NCBI RefSeq assembly: GCF_010015445.1 | Contig: NC_053115.1 | Coordinates: 7,647,576 to 7,711,575 of the forward strand | Length of the DNA: 64,000 nt | Direction: 5' to 3' | Origin: Perca fluviatilis | Taxonomy: Eukaryota > Chordata > Actinopteri > Perciformes > Percidae | Part shown: positions 47,154 to 61,300 of the stretch, in pieces | How the letters are laid out: each line of letters starts with the position of its first letter | How positions within the stretch are numbered: the stretch's first letter is position 1 | Program-made: the position numbers and the translations under genes | The notes under the pieces: generated by a model | What the model saw: the letters and a program-made list of their open reading frames with translations, nothing else | The model's database searches: none | Told to the model about the DNA's origin: nothing

Positions 47154-47655
47154 AGCGTTAGCTAATGTCAGCTATCATAGCTAACATTCTATGTGAAAAA
47201 ATAACTGCAGAGAGAAACACACTTGAAGTTTGGGAGTTCCGGGTGAACTCTTGAAAGCCATTGCCGTAGATATGCTGTAAAGCCAGAGGCTGGGGTCAAG
47301 CAGTCGTGCACAGAGAGGAGGAGGCCGCGGGGCTATTCACAGACGGATTGGGATGGGGATGTGTACAGAGAGAGAGGGACAAGGAGATGCTGAGTGAATC
47401 ACGTTGATATTGTTGGCGGGCTGCCACAAATAAATCAATAGTAAACAGTGACGTCATGCCTCTTTTGCTCCAGAATGCCAACATGCTATCTAAAATGACA
47501 CACTGGGTCAGCATAATGTAGGCCTGTAACAATTACTTCATAATGTCAAAAAGCATTTTTTTTTAAATGAGATGGGTCACATTTTTGTATGGATCCATCA
47601 AACACGTTTCCAATACCCACGTGCACGCTGTTGCGTCACTGAAGAGTAGCTATTA

Positions 47656-47745
47656 GGGTTGGGAATAGTATGGGTTTTTTCCGATACTGGTGCTAAAACG
47701 ATACTTTTAAAACGGTGCCTAAACCGACATTAAAGAACGGCTTAT
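47656..47745. repeat. degenerate hAT-like MITE end (GATACTGG type)
   Basis: GGGTTGGGAATAGTATGG, CCGATACTGGTGCTAAAACG and ATACTTTTAAAACGGTGCC match the family also seen at 2,525-2,650. Confidence 0.5.
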
Positions 47746-50700
47746 TTATTGCTAATGTTAATTATGGTCAAAATTAAATAATTGATTAATAATGTAATAA
47801 CAATAACTTATTTCATCAGTAAATTGCTGGTAAACGACAAAAACAAGCACCAGATGGGAAAAGGGTATTTTACAATAACTTTGAATGCACCACAAGGCTG
47901 GTGAGTTTCAAGTAAATGCACCGTCTGTGTTGTTTTTCTGACGACAGTTGTTGTTGGAATCCTCCACAGGGAAATAAAGTCACACTTTACACCACCTAAC
48001 GTAAGCGGTCACCATTACACATGTTTTAGTAATGTAGTTAGTCTGTCTCTTGTGTTTAATCTACAGTTGTGCTTTGTTAAATTAGTAACGTTACCGTAAA
48101 TGACGCTGCTGTGGTGGAAATGGCCGTCATTCCTTAACATTATGCTAGCGTAGTTCCCCAGGGATTTGGGCTCTGATTTTTCTAATCTGTAAATTACAAC
48201 GTGTCTGCCAACATTAGCTAAGGTCCTGAGGGGCATGACTGTTGATGTAATTGTTGATTTTCTTTAGATGTGCCAAATTGTAGTTATATAAGTGATTATT
48301 GGGCAGACTGTTGAGCTCAAGCTATGCTAGCGGCAGTTGTCACTTGTTGCCATAACTCCAAACAACCTGGTCTGACTCAAGCCAGAGAAATTGAACATGC
48401 TGTTTTTTTGTTAATGATTAATGCTTGAAAATGTAATAATAATAAAAAAAAGCAAAGCCAGCATAACACGGATCTTCTTTACAGCAGTATTGCCGAATCT
48501 CCTTGCGGTCTGTCTACCTCACTCCCCACTGCAGGAGATGTATTCACACGACACGCTGTATTCACTTTACCATTTACAGTTAAAGCTGTTAAATTGAACC
48601 CTAATATGTACTAAACACAAAGCAGCAATACTGTACCGAGCATAGTAGCCTATAGTGCCCAGTCGGGCAAGGGAAACTTGCCCAAAGTAAATTTTTACTG
48701 GCCCCTATACATTTTTTTATTAGTGGTTATAAATAAACTCAGTAAATTGTTATATTTGATCTTAATTTACAATGTATAAACACATCACAAATAGTGTCAT
48801 AGATGAGTTAAAGTTCATACTGAAAGTGGATTCTATTAATTGAAAAAACCTATCCAATCTAATTGCAATAAATAACCTACCAGAGAGACAGTGGTTTATA
48901 TATGTATAAACCACTCATTTGTACTATAGCTCTAGTACAAGTAGCTACACTGCAGGTCGGCAACAGTGATGAAAAATATTGTAGGTGTTATGGGTCCTGC
49001 GTGGTCACAGTTATGCTGAAACAGCTGGAAAAGGTTGTCAACAGTAACATTACTTAAGTGTTAACAGTTAGCTTTATTTTCAAATAATTGTTTCTCAAAA
49101 GCGTCACATTTCAGGATATAGTGTCCTTTCTCTCACATAAAAAAAAAAAATCTGTTTTACTACTGTGAGTCCATTTAGCGTTACAGATCTCACACACAGC
49201 TAATTAACTATTCCAGATACAGAACACATTTTGCAATGTGCATCTCAGATCACCTTTTCACTCACTGTGACTACTACTTCTGTCATAACTAAACACTGTG
49301 CCAAAATATAACAATAACATTGCCGTCAGTGGGCTTAATTGCTAGTAAACCTAAGGAAAAATCCAGCACATAGACGGCAGCTCAAGATAAAATTACGTGA
49401 AAGAGGTGACTTAACGCCACCGCTCATTTTACATACAGTTTAGCAACAAAACAAAATGCTGAGAGAACATGGTTTGGAGCGGTATGCATCCCCATTAACC
49501 TGAAAAACGTTAGAAAAAAAAAAAAACAGTAAATTAAAGACGTTACATTGTGTCGGGGGAACACGTCTGGTGCAGCGGTGAGTCATAGAGGTCATATTTT
49601 ACGGAAATCAGCCACCGAGTCATTCATCACCGTTTGTCACACTGCCTGAGGAGAAAATGCTGTTAACGTCACTTGCGCTGTTGTTTATTTTGTTGTTATG
49701 ACTTCGACAGGTCGTCCTGTCACTGTTCCAGTTGCTCACACTCAGAGGGGAGAGAGCGCTTGAGTTCAGTGGAGCACACTTAAACCCACTTGCCCGAGTG
49801 GGTTGTTGTACTTGCCCGATGTGGTGTTTTACTTGCCCCGGGCCATCCTTATTGTTGACCACTGTTACAAAACTAATTGTGCAGCCTTCATAACACTAAA
49901 TTTGCAATCACATCTGCAGGACAAGAAAAATACAGTATCCTGTATGTTATAGCTCATGTCTGAAGTTTACCATGATGATGGACTTTTTACAGTTGATAGT
50001 GTAAGACAGTTGCACGGGAGCTACATCCTGCTTATCTGTGAAGCAAGTAATACTGTATGTAGGCTGTACTGCCCAAATAGTACTAACAACTAGACATCGA
50101 TACGCAACACTGTAAATCTACTTGCAATTTGAAACATGAATTTAGTCAGTAATTGGTCAAATGTTTAAGATATTCCAATTATTAGATTTAATACATTTTG
50201 CATTTTAAGAAGTGGCAAAACGTAAAGACAACAGCTATGTACAATTTGCCTATTGAAGAATGAGTAAGGCATCTTCTGATTATAAAAAAAAAAAAAAAAA
50301 GTAAGTATAGACCTGTAAACCTTTTATCCCGTACTGACTGTCTTGTTACACTACTTGCAATTACTATATGTGCTTCTCTGTCAAAGGAAATTGTTTTAAG
50401 CTTATAAAAATCGTGCGGGTTGATTTCATCCACATTGTGCCAATACACATTTATTCTGAACTTCCCCCATCAACTGTGTTTTTGACCCCTACAACTGTCA
50501 AAACTCTGCCATCTCTACTTAAACCCAAATTTATAGATTTCTTCTTTATAGCTTTAATCCAATTTCCAAGGGTGGCCACATGGAACAGGGTAGTATCAGA
50601 GTAGTACTGAGTGGTGCTATATATTGATAGCACCACTAATATATTGATTCGTGGTGCTAATTGAACAGGGACCTTTACTTCTCCTATTTTAATCACACCA

Positions 50701-53700
50701 CAGTCATATAAAATCACTTGTTCCAGTATGGCAGTAGTAATGAGATGAGCACATATGAGCAGCACAAGAGCACAAGCCGAATGGAAACATAGTGATCCCT
50801 TGCCAAAAGTAGAACCACCTCCATATAAAATTCTGGATCGGACTAATGTCAAACTTTAACGACAAGCCACATACACAGGAGTGACGTCACCAGGCAGAGC
50901 GAAAAACAGTAATGGTGAAAGGAACATTTTTCACCTTAATCAGGAAGGACAGAAAAATAGAAAATCAGTCCAATTACGAAATGAGTGTTGTAGAAAAAAT
51001 GGATAGTAATAAATTATCTGACACATGCCTTGCCAGTGTTGACATGCTGTAGTAAGTCTGGAGCCTTTAAAGATGGTGTGGAACTCTGTCATTCACAACT
51101 TGACTTTTCTTTGAACTCAAAGCTGCAATAAAGTAGAAATCACACTTGTGGAAAATTGAAATGCTGTCAATGCTGGCACAGTGCTGTGAGCAAATGTCTG
51201 CACACTAACTGCAGTTTGTGGTAATTTCTTTTAATGAAAAAGAGGAGCTTTTGAATTGCAGGTAAACTATAAGAGGCACACAGTGCCCATAACAGTCGCT
51301 TCTTGCATGGTCACATACGTGTACATATCCTCTTGCAACTGCAGTGCCAGCCACAGCTGCCTCTCAATCCAGACAGACCCAGAAACCACACCCCACTGCC
51401 ACATAAGTCCAAAATCAAACCATTCATACTGAAGATGTACAGAGAGGAACACATGTAAACAACGCCAACCATTTGACACTGTTCATTTGTGGCAGTAAAG
51501 CTGAGGTTTGTGAAAATTTGGGACAGAGAACCTGTGCACTTTGCAGCGGTCAAAATTGGCCAAAGCCCCTAGTTGTTTTGGTTGCAAAATAACTATTTTG
51601 ACTGTGCTAACACACCTTTTTCAACTTTTGTGCATTTTAGGTAGAGTATACATGGGATGAGAAAATTGTAGACAGGGAGAAGATGGAGAGTCTCCATGTA
51701 GTATTTGAGAAATTCATATAGAAATGACAGTGTTTCTTTTCTCTCCCCCTCTTCACCAGCCTCTCTTTCTCCTTCTCTTTATGCAGAATAACAGACAGAG
51801 AGAGAGAGCATCTGGTAGCAGTTATCTCACAAACCAAACTTTTTTTCACCCTTGCTGTCTCTCCCCCAAAGCATTTTTTTTTTTATAAAAGGGGGCCCTA
51901 AACAAAACACAAACAAGGTCTTGCTAACTTTTTACAATGGTAACAAAACTAGGCCAGGGAGCTACCCTCCCACTGGCTTGTTCAGGTGAACACGTTTTAC
52001 GAGCATTCTTCAGCTGGGGGAGCGAAAGTTAAAGGGGGAGTTGAAGTTAAAGAGGAAGGGTAAGGAGGGGGGGGGAGGGGGACAAAGCTCTTGGCACCCC
52101 CTTCCCTAATAAACTTTTGCCTTCGTCCAATCAACGAGGACTACAGAGAGTGAACTGTTCCAAATCCTTGCTGGTTATAAACTGGAATTGGGTGCAATGA
52201 TTGCTTCAGGATGCCCGTTTGGCTTTTAGAAGTGTGCATGGCTCACATATGGCTCAGCTAGCCTAACACTTGGGTATTACCTCAGAAGAGGGGACAGAGG
52301 GGATGAATGAGATGGGACTTCAAATAGAGTCAGAGTGCAAACTGCACCGCTTGACTTTGGACTCTGTGGGCTGGCTTCTTCTGACTAGTGTGTAACAATC
52401 TGGTTTCAGCAGCTCCCATCTCATATTCTCACTCTCACTTGTTAGGGTAAAGTAGCTGTAAATATTTTAGCAGTGGAAACACAACTGTCTTGTTGAGCAG
52501 TGTTTTCTATATTTAGCTCTACAATGGCGGGAAGACCTACCGGTCGAGTACTACCACACCACTTTAACAAACACAAAGACAGATCACGGTCACTGCGTGA
52601 GTGAGCTTGAGATGTGGGGACAAAAAGTATGTTTTACACAGCTTAAACGGACCACAGGAAACTTTCTTAAACGTTGGTTGTAAAATGGCCTCTGATAACA
52701 AGTCAGCGTCAAGTCTAAACGGTACTGAACAAAGGTGGGCTAAATGTTGAACTTGACATTAAAGAAAAATGATTACTGGAAAATGGAATTATGTACTCTC
52801 TCCCTGAATAACAAGTACTAGTTGCAAGTCATCCGTCAGAGGCAGGAACTCTGGTATTTTTCTTGACTAACCCTACACTACCTGTACTGCTGCCTAACAA
52901 AAGGAACTAAGACCATGGAGTCATATTTCAATTAGGGGAAACAATCGGGCTTTCCTTTCAGCTCTGCATGTCATCAAGAGTCCACTCCAAGCCACTGCTC
53001 ACAAACACAGCTGATCTTAAACTGAGCACATACCACATTACCGATCGGCAGTTACTCCAAACAAATCGTATAACTCCGTCTTTCGGCCTCTCTTAGGCGG
53101 ACAGACTGACGAAACACTAAAAGAATGCTTTCTATTCAGACATCAGTGATGCAAAAATGCAGCTTGAAAACGACAGATTAGAGACAGTTATCAAAACGTG
53201 GCAAGCTATTTTTTATGATAACAGCCAGTATTTAGAATTTAATGCAACCACACAGAAGAAATATTTACCAAAGCCCTTTAAAAAAGGGACATCATGTAGC
53301 AAAATTAAATTAGAGTCCTAAAGTTTAATTATTTAAAAACATTAAAGAAGGTATTATGTAACTTTTGTTGGTTGGTGTTCATAAACACACAACATTCAAA
53401 GTTGGCCCCTCCTTCCTAGCTCAACAAACCAAAGAGAGAGAGCAGAGTTAAGGCCGTTTTACAGTCGCCGAGCTGGCACGCGTCAAAATGACGTAGATCT
53501 CGCTGGCGAGAGGGCGTGCACCACTCCATTTTTTTCAGCGGTGCGCTACAAAGCAGAAACAGGAAGCATGAACGAGCTCGAGGGTAACCGGATGCCAGGA
53601 CTCTCAGAGTGACTGCAAGGTAAAAACTTACTGGGTTAAGAGGAGTTCTTTTACGGCAAATGAAGGGCTTGGTCTGACCAAGTAGGTCATCTAATCAAAT

Positions 53701-56700
53701 CGAAGCATCGACGTCAATGCTGCTGCCAGTTCTGCCGTTGTTGACCTTTTTCTTCTTCTAGTCTGTAGAAAGAGCAACGTCGGTAGCCTTTCCTCATTAG
53801 CGCCACCTCTGTTCAGGAGAAGACTGCAACTAGTGTCGCGACCACCACGCACAAGTATTAACAGTTACGGCGCTCGACAGGTCGGCTGCGGCGAGTATGC
53901 CCCACTTTTTAGCGAGAACAAAGCAGTGAATCAGAGAAACAAAATGTTAGCCTATTTTCTGATTGTTTCACAGCGGTTACATTCCAAAGCACAAATAAAG
54001 ACACCCTCACCTCCGCACAACCCTGCGTGAAATTGCCATTGGTCAAACAGACACACGGACAGCACAGAGCAGCACTCTGCACACAGCAGAGGAGAGAAAC
54101 GAGGAGCAGAGGAAACACTGACGCACATAAAAAACCCACAGTGATGTAACAACCTGTTTTCATCCCAGGTCGTCAAACACCGCCGCTTTGTATCATACGG
54201 ACACTAAAGGGGGCCTTGTGCGCCGGTATGCCCAACCACCATGTAACACCGTAAACACTGACTACCGCGGCAAGCCTGTAGAGAGTAGATACAAAAAACC
54301 TGCATAGTATAGGCTACCTTTACATTTTGAACACAGATCCAGTAAGAACTTTATAAGAACTTCATTGAGAAACGGGATTCTAATTCAGCGTCCTGGCTTC
54401 AGAAATGCAGTTTTAACGTACTGTGCTTCCACATACATCTACAATTACACATACTGTATGGTGTTGTTTACAATACAGTGGGCCGGAGATAGTGCTCAAA
54501 GGAGAACTGGAATCAGTCAAATTCAAACATTCCCAACCTTACCAGGAAGCTTCAGATGTCACTGAATAAATTGGAACAGCCAAAATGTAGTGTATTTTTA
54601 CACAGATGTATTATCTGACATAGCTGATCCCCAGATTTATAAGTTTACGAAGTCTGTTTGGTAACCAGCTCACAAAAAACAATTTTTTTTTTTGTACTGT
54701 TGACAGGGTGCTAAAATATTCAATATCAGATTACCCTCTATGAGTAATAACTAAATATCACTAAAAAAACTAAATGTATGCTCATTCAATAATAATATAA
54801 TCAATAATAATCATCAAATCAGGCAATATGATGTAACCACAGAATCTGCCACAAGAGAGAGAGAGACTTCTCCCAGTCCCATGAGAAAAAGTGATAAGTT
54901 AATGAATTATTGAGAGCACAGGGGCCGGCAGACAAAGAGCGAAAGCCATGCATCCCAGTCACTTCTTTACCCCATCTGCAGTCAAAGAATCCCCCCAAAG
55001 ATTGATTCATTGTTAACGCAGCCTGACACCCTGTGTGAGGGAGAAAGAAAATGGTAGATAAAGGGACAGAGAATGGGGGACAGGGGGCTCCATTTGCCAA
55101 GAATATGAGCAGAAGCAGTTCATTGGACAGGTTCCCACAGTGGTCGTTCTAACACTTAGAAAAATACCACATACATGGACTTGAGTAATGGCATTCCATC
55201 GGACTCAAAATAAAGACAAGTTAGCTCATCTGATGGCACCATTCCCGCTTGTTTATTCCCAGCTACATTTAATGAGTGGCCTGTATGAAATCATATAAGC
55301 AGGAACATTCATCAGTAAGCGGAATCCTAGTAGCTAGACCATGTAGTATTATGACAAAAACACCTACATTTGTTCAGAAACTCTCCAAGGAAATAAGCAT
55401 TGAGCTGTAATACCTGCAAGTATTGGCAGGGATGGCCCCAGGCGAAGAGAGCGACAGCACACCTAGACCTCAACTGTTTTAGTGGAATGACTACCTACCT
55501 CCTCATTGTCTGCTTACACATGAGCACACTCTTCAAGAATGTCCTCTTACCACCTCACGAACTGTGCTCAGCATACACCTTGTGGAGCACAGAGAAAGCA
55601 AACCTGGACTCTACCTGAACCCAGTGAGCGATCATCCTCCCCCGCAATCTCTCTCTCCCTCTCTCTGTGCATGCACATAAATATGATTTATCAGCAGTGA
55701 AAACCAACATGTATCATATTGTGATGGGCCATTATACCAACTATTACAATCACGGATACGTAATCGCACTACAGCCATGCAAATATATAACAGATGCTGT
55801 GGATTCTCCAGAGCAGCCACACTGACTTAGTCAGTTCAAGTTTGGTTTGTCAGCAGAGCAGAGGACAGTGAAAAACAAGGTGTTTAATTACGTGCAGGCT
55901 AGTTAACATCATAAATGTATCATTAACCAAGAAAATAAGACTTATTTTCTGGAAAGCGAGCAAATGCTGCGTCTCTCATTTTATATGACTTGACTAAATT
56001 AGTTTGTTGCCATTTGTTTAGATGATGTTTTTATTTATATAAATTAAAAAGGTAAGAAAACAATTCCACAAACAAAATGCACGTACAATACACCGTGTTT
56101 AAGTGGGTTTACCCTCCAATGCATTCATGGTGGAGGCTAGACCACCGTAACAAACGAGCAATAGACCATTTTATTTTCACTTTGTTACCCAAGACAACTA
56201 CTGCGGTGTAACGTAAACTAACGTTAGCTGTGCACAAAGCCCCGTTTAAACCGAAACTGAGCAAGTCAGACGTCTGATAAAAACAATATAACGTTAGTGT
56301 GGCCGAAGCTATTTCGCTGTGTTGTGGACAACTAACACAGCCTAGTGGCTCTACAAAGGTTTGGAAACACAAACGACTTTAGTCATAAGCAGTGTGGAGT
56401 ATTAACAGCTACCGTTAGGCTATTGCACCCCGGCGAATCAGAGAGCCTGTATCTCGTAAACTTTGTAGCTAACGTATAATGAAAACACCAACAAACACCG
56501 TAACCGATACAAATGGCACATTAACAAACCAGGCTTAACGTAAATTACCATCGTATTGACAGTTTAGGAGTCAAAAATATCACAACAGACATTCCATAAC
56601 AAATAGACAGTGGCAAGGTGGTTCGTTGTATCACGGTAGCTTAAAAACCACAGCCTGCTCGGAAGCGGAGCAACACAAACTGTCTCTGTGACAAATGTGC

Positions 56701-56776
56701 ACGTTATAACACACACAACCGTCAGTGTTCAAAACTTGGGTATACTCGATTCATAAACTAATTGTAGAAAACTCAC

Positions 56777-56860
56777 CGGCTTCGACGCTTTTATTGAATA
56801 GAGCAGTTTCTTTTACGCCTCTACAAACTCTCCGCCATCTTCGGCAGGACCGTGTTTGTT
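56777..56860 (-). other. ncoa3: ncoa3 exon 1 (5' UTR) and core promoter
   Basis: The donor is GCCG|GTGAGT at 56,777/56,776 on the minus strand. Just inside lies AAGATGGCGG (56,832-56,841), the YY1 motif usually found just downstream of the start site of TATA-less housekeeping promoters. CpG-containing, GC-richer sequence extends to about 56,930. The start site is estimated, not seen. Confidence 0.55.
56832..56841 (-). promoter_or_regulatory. ncoa3: YY1-type element AAGATGGCGG of ncoa3
   Basis: Exact YY1 consensus on the coding strand near the expected transcription start. It supports placing exon 1 here. Confidence 0.6.
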
Positions 56861-57504
56861 TAAATGCGAAACACTCCCAGAGCGGAGGGAGCCAGCTTGT
56901 AGCGAAGCGACAGGACTTCTGGGTAATGCAGTTGCTTTCTTTTGCAAGCCGCATCAAACAATCTGACACGTTCTGCAAACGAACTACAACGTACACCAAT
57001 ACCCACAGGCTACATGAGCAGCAGTCACTGATATTATTAGGGGAGAGATTTAAAAAAAACTTATTTATAGGCTGGCAGAAAAGCAGCTTTATGCAAATGA
57101 CTTATCATACCCGTAGAGTATTACATTATTTTTAAATAGAGTACAAGCAGGCATTTGGAATTACTTTAAGGAAAACACATTGAATGAGGATTGACTTCTA
57201 ATGAAGCAGAACAGTGTAAAAAGCTGGACATTTTTCCAATATTGTTTCTCTTGGACTTTACAAATACATAGGATGTATGACATGTGGCTTGAATACAGCA
57301 GGAATAAATATAATTGCAAAATATTAATTTGCAGTCATGATTTATGGTCTCTATTTTGTTAAACAGAAAACTCCATCCACTGCATCACATTTGGCCTTTT
57401 AGTTATGTCAGTTATAAAGTGACTGCCACTCAAATACATGCCAACGTTATGCTCTTTTCTTACTCTTAGCTTTACCTTGAATGTGACTGTGAGAACTGCA
57501 ACTA

Positions 57505-57547
57505 AATAATTTCCCTGAGGGGATCAATAAAGTATTCTGATTCTGAA
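57505..57547 (+). repeat. LINE-like 3' tail
   Basis: AATTTCCCTGAGGGGATCAATAAAGTATTCTGATTCTG is the usual 3' end of many truncated fish LINE copies. No reading frame remains. Confidence 0.6.
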
Positions 57548-60189
57548 CATGTGCAGCCCGATACCCCACAGATGCTAAGTCCAGTGTCAGTTATATTAAT
57601 TGGAGGGAGTGGGTAGCCACCATGGCCCCTGAGTAGCCACAGATGATAGAAAAACAGAGTAGTAGTACAACAATAGTTATGAAACTGTACTAAGAAGGGA
57701 GTAAGGGCCAAAGATGGAGGGAGGGCAACAGGGTGGGGGAAGTAAAGAAGAGAAGAGGCAGTGTTAATTAGCCCCTTACTCCCTACTTGCTCTATCCTGT
57801 CGAAACATAATTCTGCAATCAGCTTAAAAACTTTGAGGTGAAAAAAATTAAAGGGTGTGTATGCAGGATGGAAACTTTCACACAGTTTATTTGGTTAAAG
57901 CTTAGCTGAGGAGAAGGTTCATTGCCAAAGTCACAGCATTCTATGTTGTGCTACCAATTCACAAAATTTACTCAGACAAAGCTATCGTTACTGGCTGAAG
58001 GGTTACACAACTAGAAAAGAAGGATCAAGTCACCCATACATCATTCACAGTATTGATGCAATGCATACATACATATAGATTAATCCAAATCTAGGTGGAT
58101 TGTTTGCTAATGTTTACAGATTTTTAAATTGGCTCATAACATGATGAAATCACCAACAGTAAAAAAATGTAATTAAATTAAAACAAAAACTTGTGCATTT
58201 TTGTTGTGTGTATTTTGGTCTGTTTGCATGTTTGCCTGAGTGAGAACCTACATTCCATGGAGACCCAAAGAGGGGCCCAGTGGCCCTCTGTTTGTTCCCC
58301 TTCCCCCATACATGTCAAAATGACCTCCCCCCTCAATGAGCATGAGCCACTTTATCCCATCCCCCGTCCCTACTCAGCTTCTCTACTTTGAAAGGACAGG
58401 AGATAGCCCCATAATCATTCATGTATTCAGATCAGTTTACCTGCAAACAGCTAACAGCATGCCTTTCTTTGCTCCAACCCAACTCCCATTCCGCAACTTC
58501 TTAACACTATGCACAAAAAAAAGATCTTGCATATCCATTATCAGCTATAATACAAATATAACTAAACAAGATGACAATGAAGAGTTTAAAATATAAAATC
58601 CAGGTTAACAATGTGTAGGCCTACATGCAGGCTAATAATATTGTTGGTCTATAAAAGTTTACAAGTTTAAAGTTCAGTAAAACACATTGATTGTCTTTTC
58701 AGTTGCTAGGGAGATCTGATTTTTTTTTCTTCCATAAAGTGCTGGAAAGCAGTAATTAATAGGAAAATCATTGATATAATTCGTCTATTTAACCTTAAAA
58801 GACTGATCAGATCAAGTCGCTAAAACACAGTGAAAATACAGAGTTAGATCTGCAAGTATTTTTTTTCTCTTGTCGGTAACTGATCAATGATATATAATCA
58901 ATAGTTTGATTGTTTGATTGTGACATTTGACACTTCTCACTTCACTTCTCCTTAAATGGCAACATTAACATTACCTCAAAAGCCACAAGTTATAGGCCCA
59001 TGTGTAATTATTGGTATAGGCTACGTTACATAACTTTCTGCAGGTTAACTTAATTCCCTTTTCAACGGCAGTTCAGATAAATGTCGAGGCTTTTCATGAG
59101 AAATACGTAAATAATGATAGCCTACTGATGAATCACAATTACAGCTCATCAAGTGACAAGATTTAGAGCGTGTGCACTAGTCATACAAAACAAAAAAAGA
59201 TGATAGGACTTTCCTAAAACCAGATTTGCATGTTATATTCAAGGCCTTAAATATAACATGCAATCCAAGGCTATTCAAGCACTGACCAGAGTCAGTGAAG
59301 TCTAGCCTTCTTATATACTGTCTATGAATCTAGCTAGCGCGCCATCTTGGGGACTGCAGGGCTCGTTACTAGTAGGCCACCATATGGTCGGCTACTTGAA
59401 AAGCTCACGGGTCTGCCGACTGGACTCCAAGCGGTAAACAGTGGAGACTGACAAAGGTGACAGATTATATACAACCTATAGCTACATTTTTATGTGCGGA
59501 GTAACCAGAGTAATAACGTTTTATTGTTAAATCATCTGGAAAATAGGCCGGCGAAGTGTTTGTTTTCACACATCCATAGCTGAGATATCCTGAGTTTGTT
59601 TTGGGCAGAAGCTCATGGCTAATTAGTTAACATTATCTTAAGCTAACTCACTAACGTTAGCTAATTAAGGTTATTACAAGTCAGTTATAGAAACGCTAAG
59701 TTATTACTAGTTTATTTTGTCTCAAGTAACTTAACCTTGCATTATTATTAAAATCACTTTGCAATTTAACGTTAGCTGGTTAACTTGCAGCGGAGAGACA
59801 AGTTAAACCAAATAAGTCTAGCTTAACTTTTTTCTAACATTTAGACATTGTACTTGGTATCCTTACTTTGCTGAAAACCCACACTGGCCATTTCCCACCA
59901 CTTCCATTTTTTTCAGTTTATCTTAATGCCAAACAGACTGTAACGTTAAATGCCTTAACGTCAATCCACCATCTGTATTAAGCTGTCATGTGTCACTGTG
60001 TAAGCAATCTCTTCTGGCCTGCACTGATACTATAAAGGAAAGGCCAGTCTGTTAAACCCCAGCAGTGATGCCCAAAGCAAAGCTGGATTTAGACAGGAAC
60101 TCTCCCTGACACATCCTGTTGCAATATCTAGTTTTAAGATATTCTTATGTCTTGTTGACATTGTGCTTACATGTGGTATTTTTCTAAAT

Positions 60190-60252
60190 AATCAGAATTA
60201 GAATCAGATTTATTGGCCACATACTATACACATACAAGGAATTTAACTTTTT
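60190..60252. repeat. dispersed repeat fragment (AGATTTATTGGCC type)
   Basis: AGAATTAGAATCAGATTTATTGGCC and ACACATACAAGGAATTTAAC are familiar words of a common fish retroelement tail. Recognition is from memory. Confidence 0.45.
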
Positions 60253-60476
60253 CATTGCTCTCAATGTACTAGTATGCAGCTTAAACAAGGCACATATGAT
60301 TAAGATACACTTTGTGACTCAAGTTGTCGAATGGGCTCCTTGATTAACTTATTTACGTATTTGGTGGTTCATGAATATGTTTGAGAATCTCTGGGCTAGT
60401 GTGTACTGAACTATATATTATATAACTATATAAAGTTTTCCCACAAGAGGTCGCTCCTGTCTTTCTTCCTGTAGAA

Positions 60477-61012
60477 CACATGTGTCAAACTCAAGGCCTG
60501 GGGGCCAAATCCGGCACCTTGCAAATTTTGATCCGGCCCGCATATCAATTTAGGTTCACAGCAAATTTTGGCCCGACTAGTTTTGCAATAATCCAAAAAA
60601 TGAGGAAACTGTTTTTCATACTGTAATTATGCGACACTGCCGTGCAGAATTTGACAGATTTGCTGACTTTGAGACTCAGAATTCCCCCCAGAAGCAGAGA
60701 GTTTTTTAATATTCAAGCTGTGAAACAGGTTGTTGTGAGTCGGCTGGGTGGCAGCTGCTTTTAAAAATATAATGTTTGTTTTTCATGACTTGCTAAAGTC
60801 TACGATGGCTAAGAAACTTTTTTGCTGACTTCTTTAGGGTTTTATGTCAACCAAAACTGTATGGGAGAAAGCTATATGAGGCATGCAATAATACAAAGTT
60901 AATTGACTTTTTTTGTTAAATAAAAGCATGTCAATAAACTCAACATGTCTGGCCCTTATTGTCATCGTCATTTCCAGTGTGGGCCTTAGTGAAATTGACT
61001 TTGACACCCCTG
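60477..61012. mobile_element. non-autonomous hAT transposon with 8-bp TSD
   Basis: The left end is CACATGTGTCAAACTCAAGG and the right end GACTTTGACACCCCTG. The inverted ends share the GTGTCAAA core. Identical 8-bp copies of CTGTAGAA flank it at 60,469-60,476 and 61,013-61,020. The text GGGGGCCAAATCCGGCAC near the left end is typical of a widespread vertebrate hAT family. The 536-bp body has no transposase; open frames across its right end are not genes. Confidence 0.9.
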
Positions 61013-61254
61013 CTGTAGAAGGAGAGGCCATAGGAAACTTAACAGCAGGCAGATTCTTCATACAGTATATTCGTACATATAAAATTTTACCTACATAAAA
61101 GCGATAATTTGTTTTACCTCTAAAACACATTAACCCAATATATTGTGGATCATCTTAACGCTTTTAGAAATATGAAACAGATCAGTGGCTAATATGCTTA
61201 CAGGTAGCGTCATCCAAATGACTTTGATAAGCACTTCTCAGATTTATATTTAGA

Positions 61255-61300
61255 GAAGAAAGAATCTTTATTTATCCCCCGGGGGGAAATGATCATGTCC
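61255..61300 (-). repeat. LINE-like 3' tail, minus orientation
   Basis: On the minus strand it reads ATTTCCCCCCGGGGGATAAATAAAGATTC, the same tail type as at 57,505. Confidence 0.6.

Noticed and set aside
53450..53880. Possible transposon near 53.5-53.9 kb
   Set aside because: Words such as GGCCGTTTTACAGTCGCC look like a fish MITE end, but I could not find the matching right end or a duplication.
56725..57135. 136-codon plus-strand open frame across the ncoa3 promoter
   Set aside because: No recognisable domain; it spans the 5' UTR exon and promoter of ncoa3 in antisense.
59310..59460. Possible first exon of a plus-strand gene (GACAAAG then GTGACA)
   Set aside because: No start codon with good context and no protein match; the CTAGCTAGCGCGCCATCTTGG text looks like a dispersed repeat.
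60834..61130. 98-codon minus-strand open frame
   Set aside because: It crosses the end of a hAT MITE and its target duplication and has no transposase similarity.
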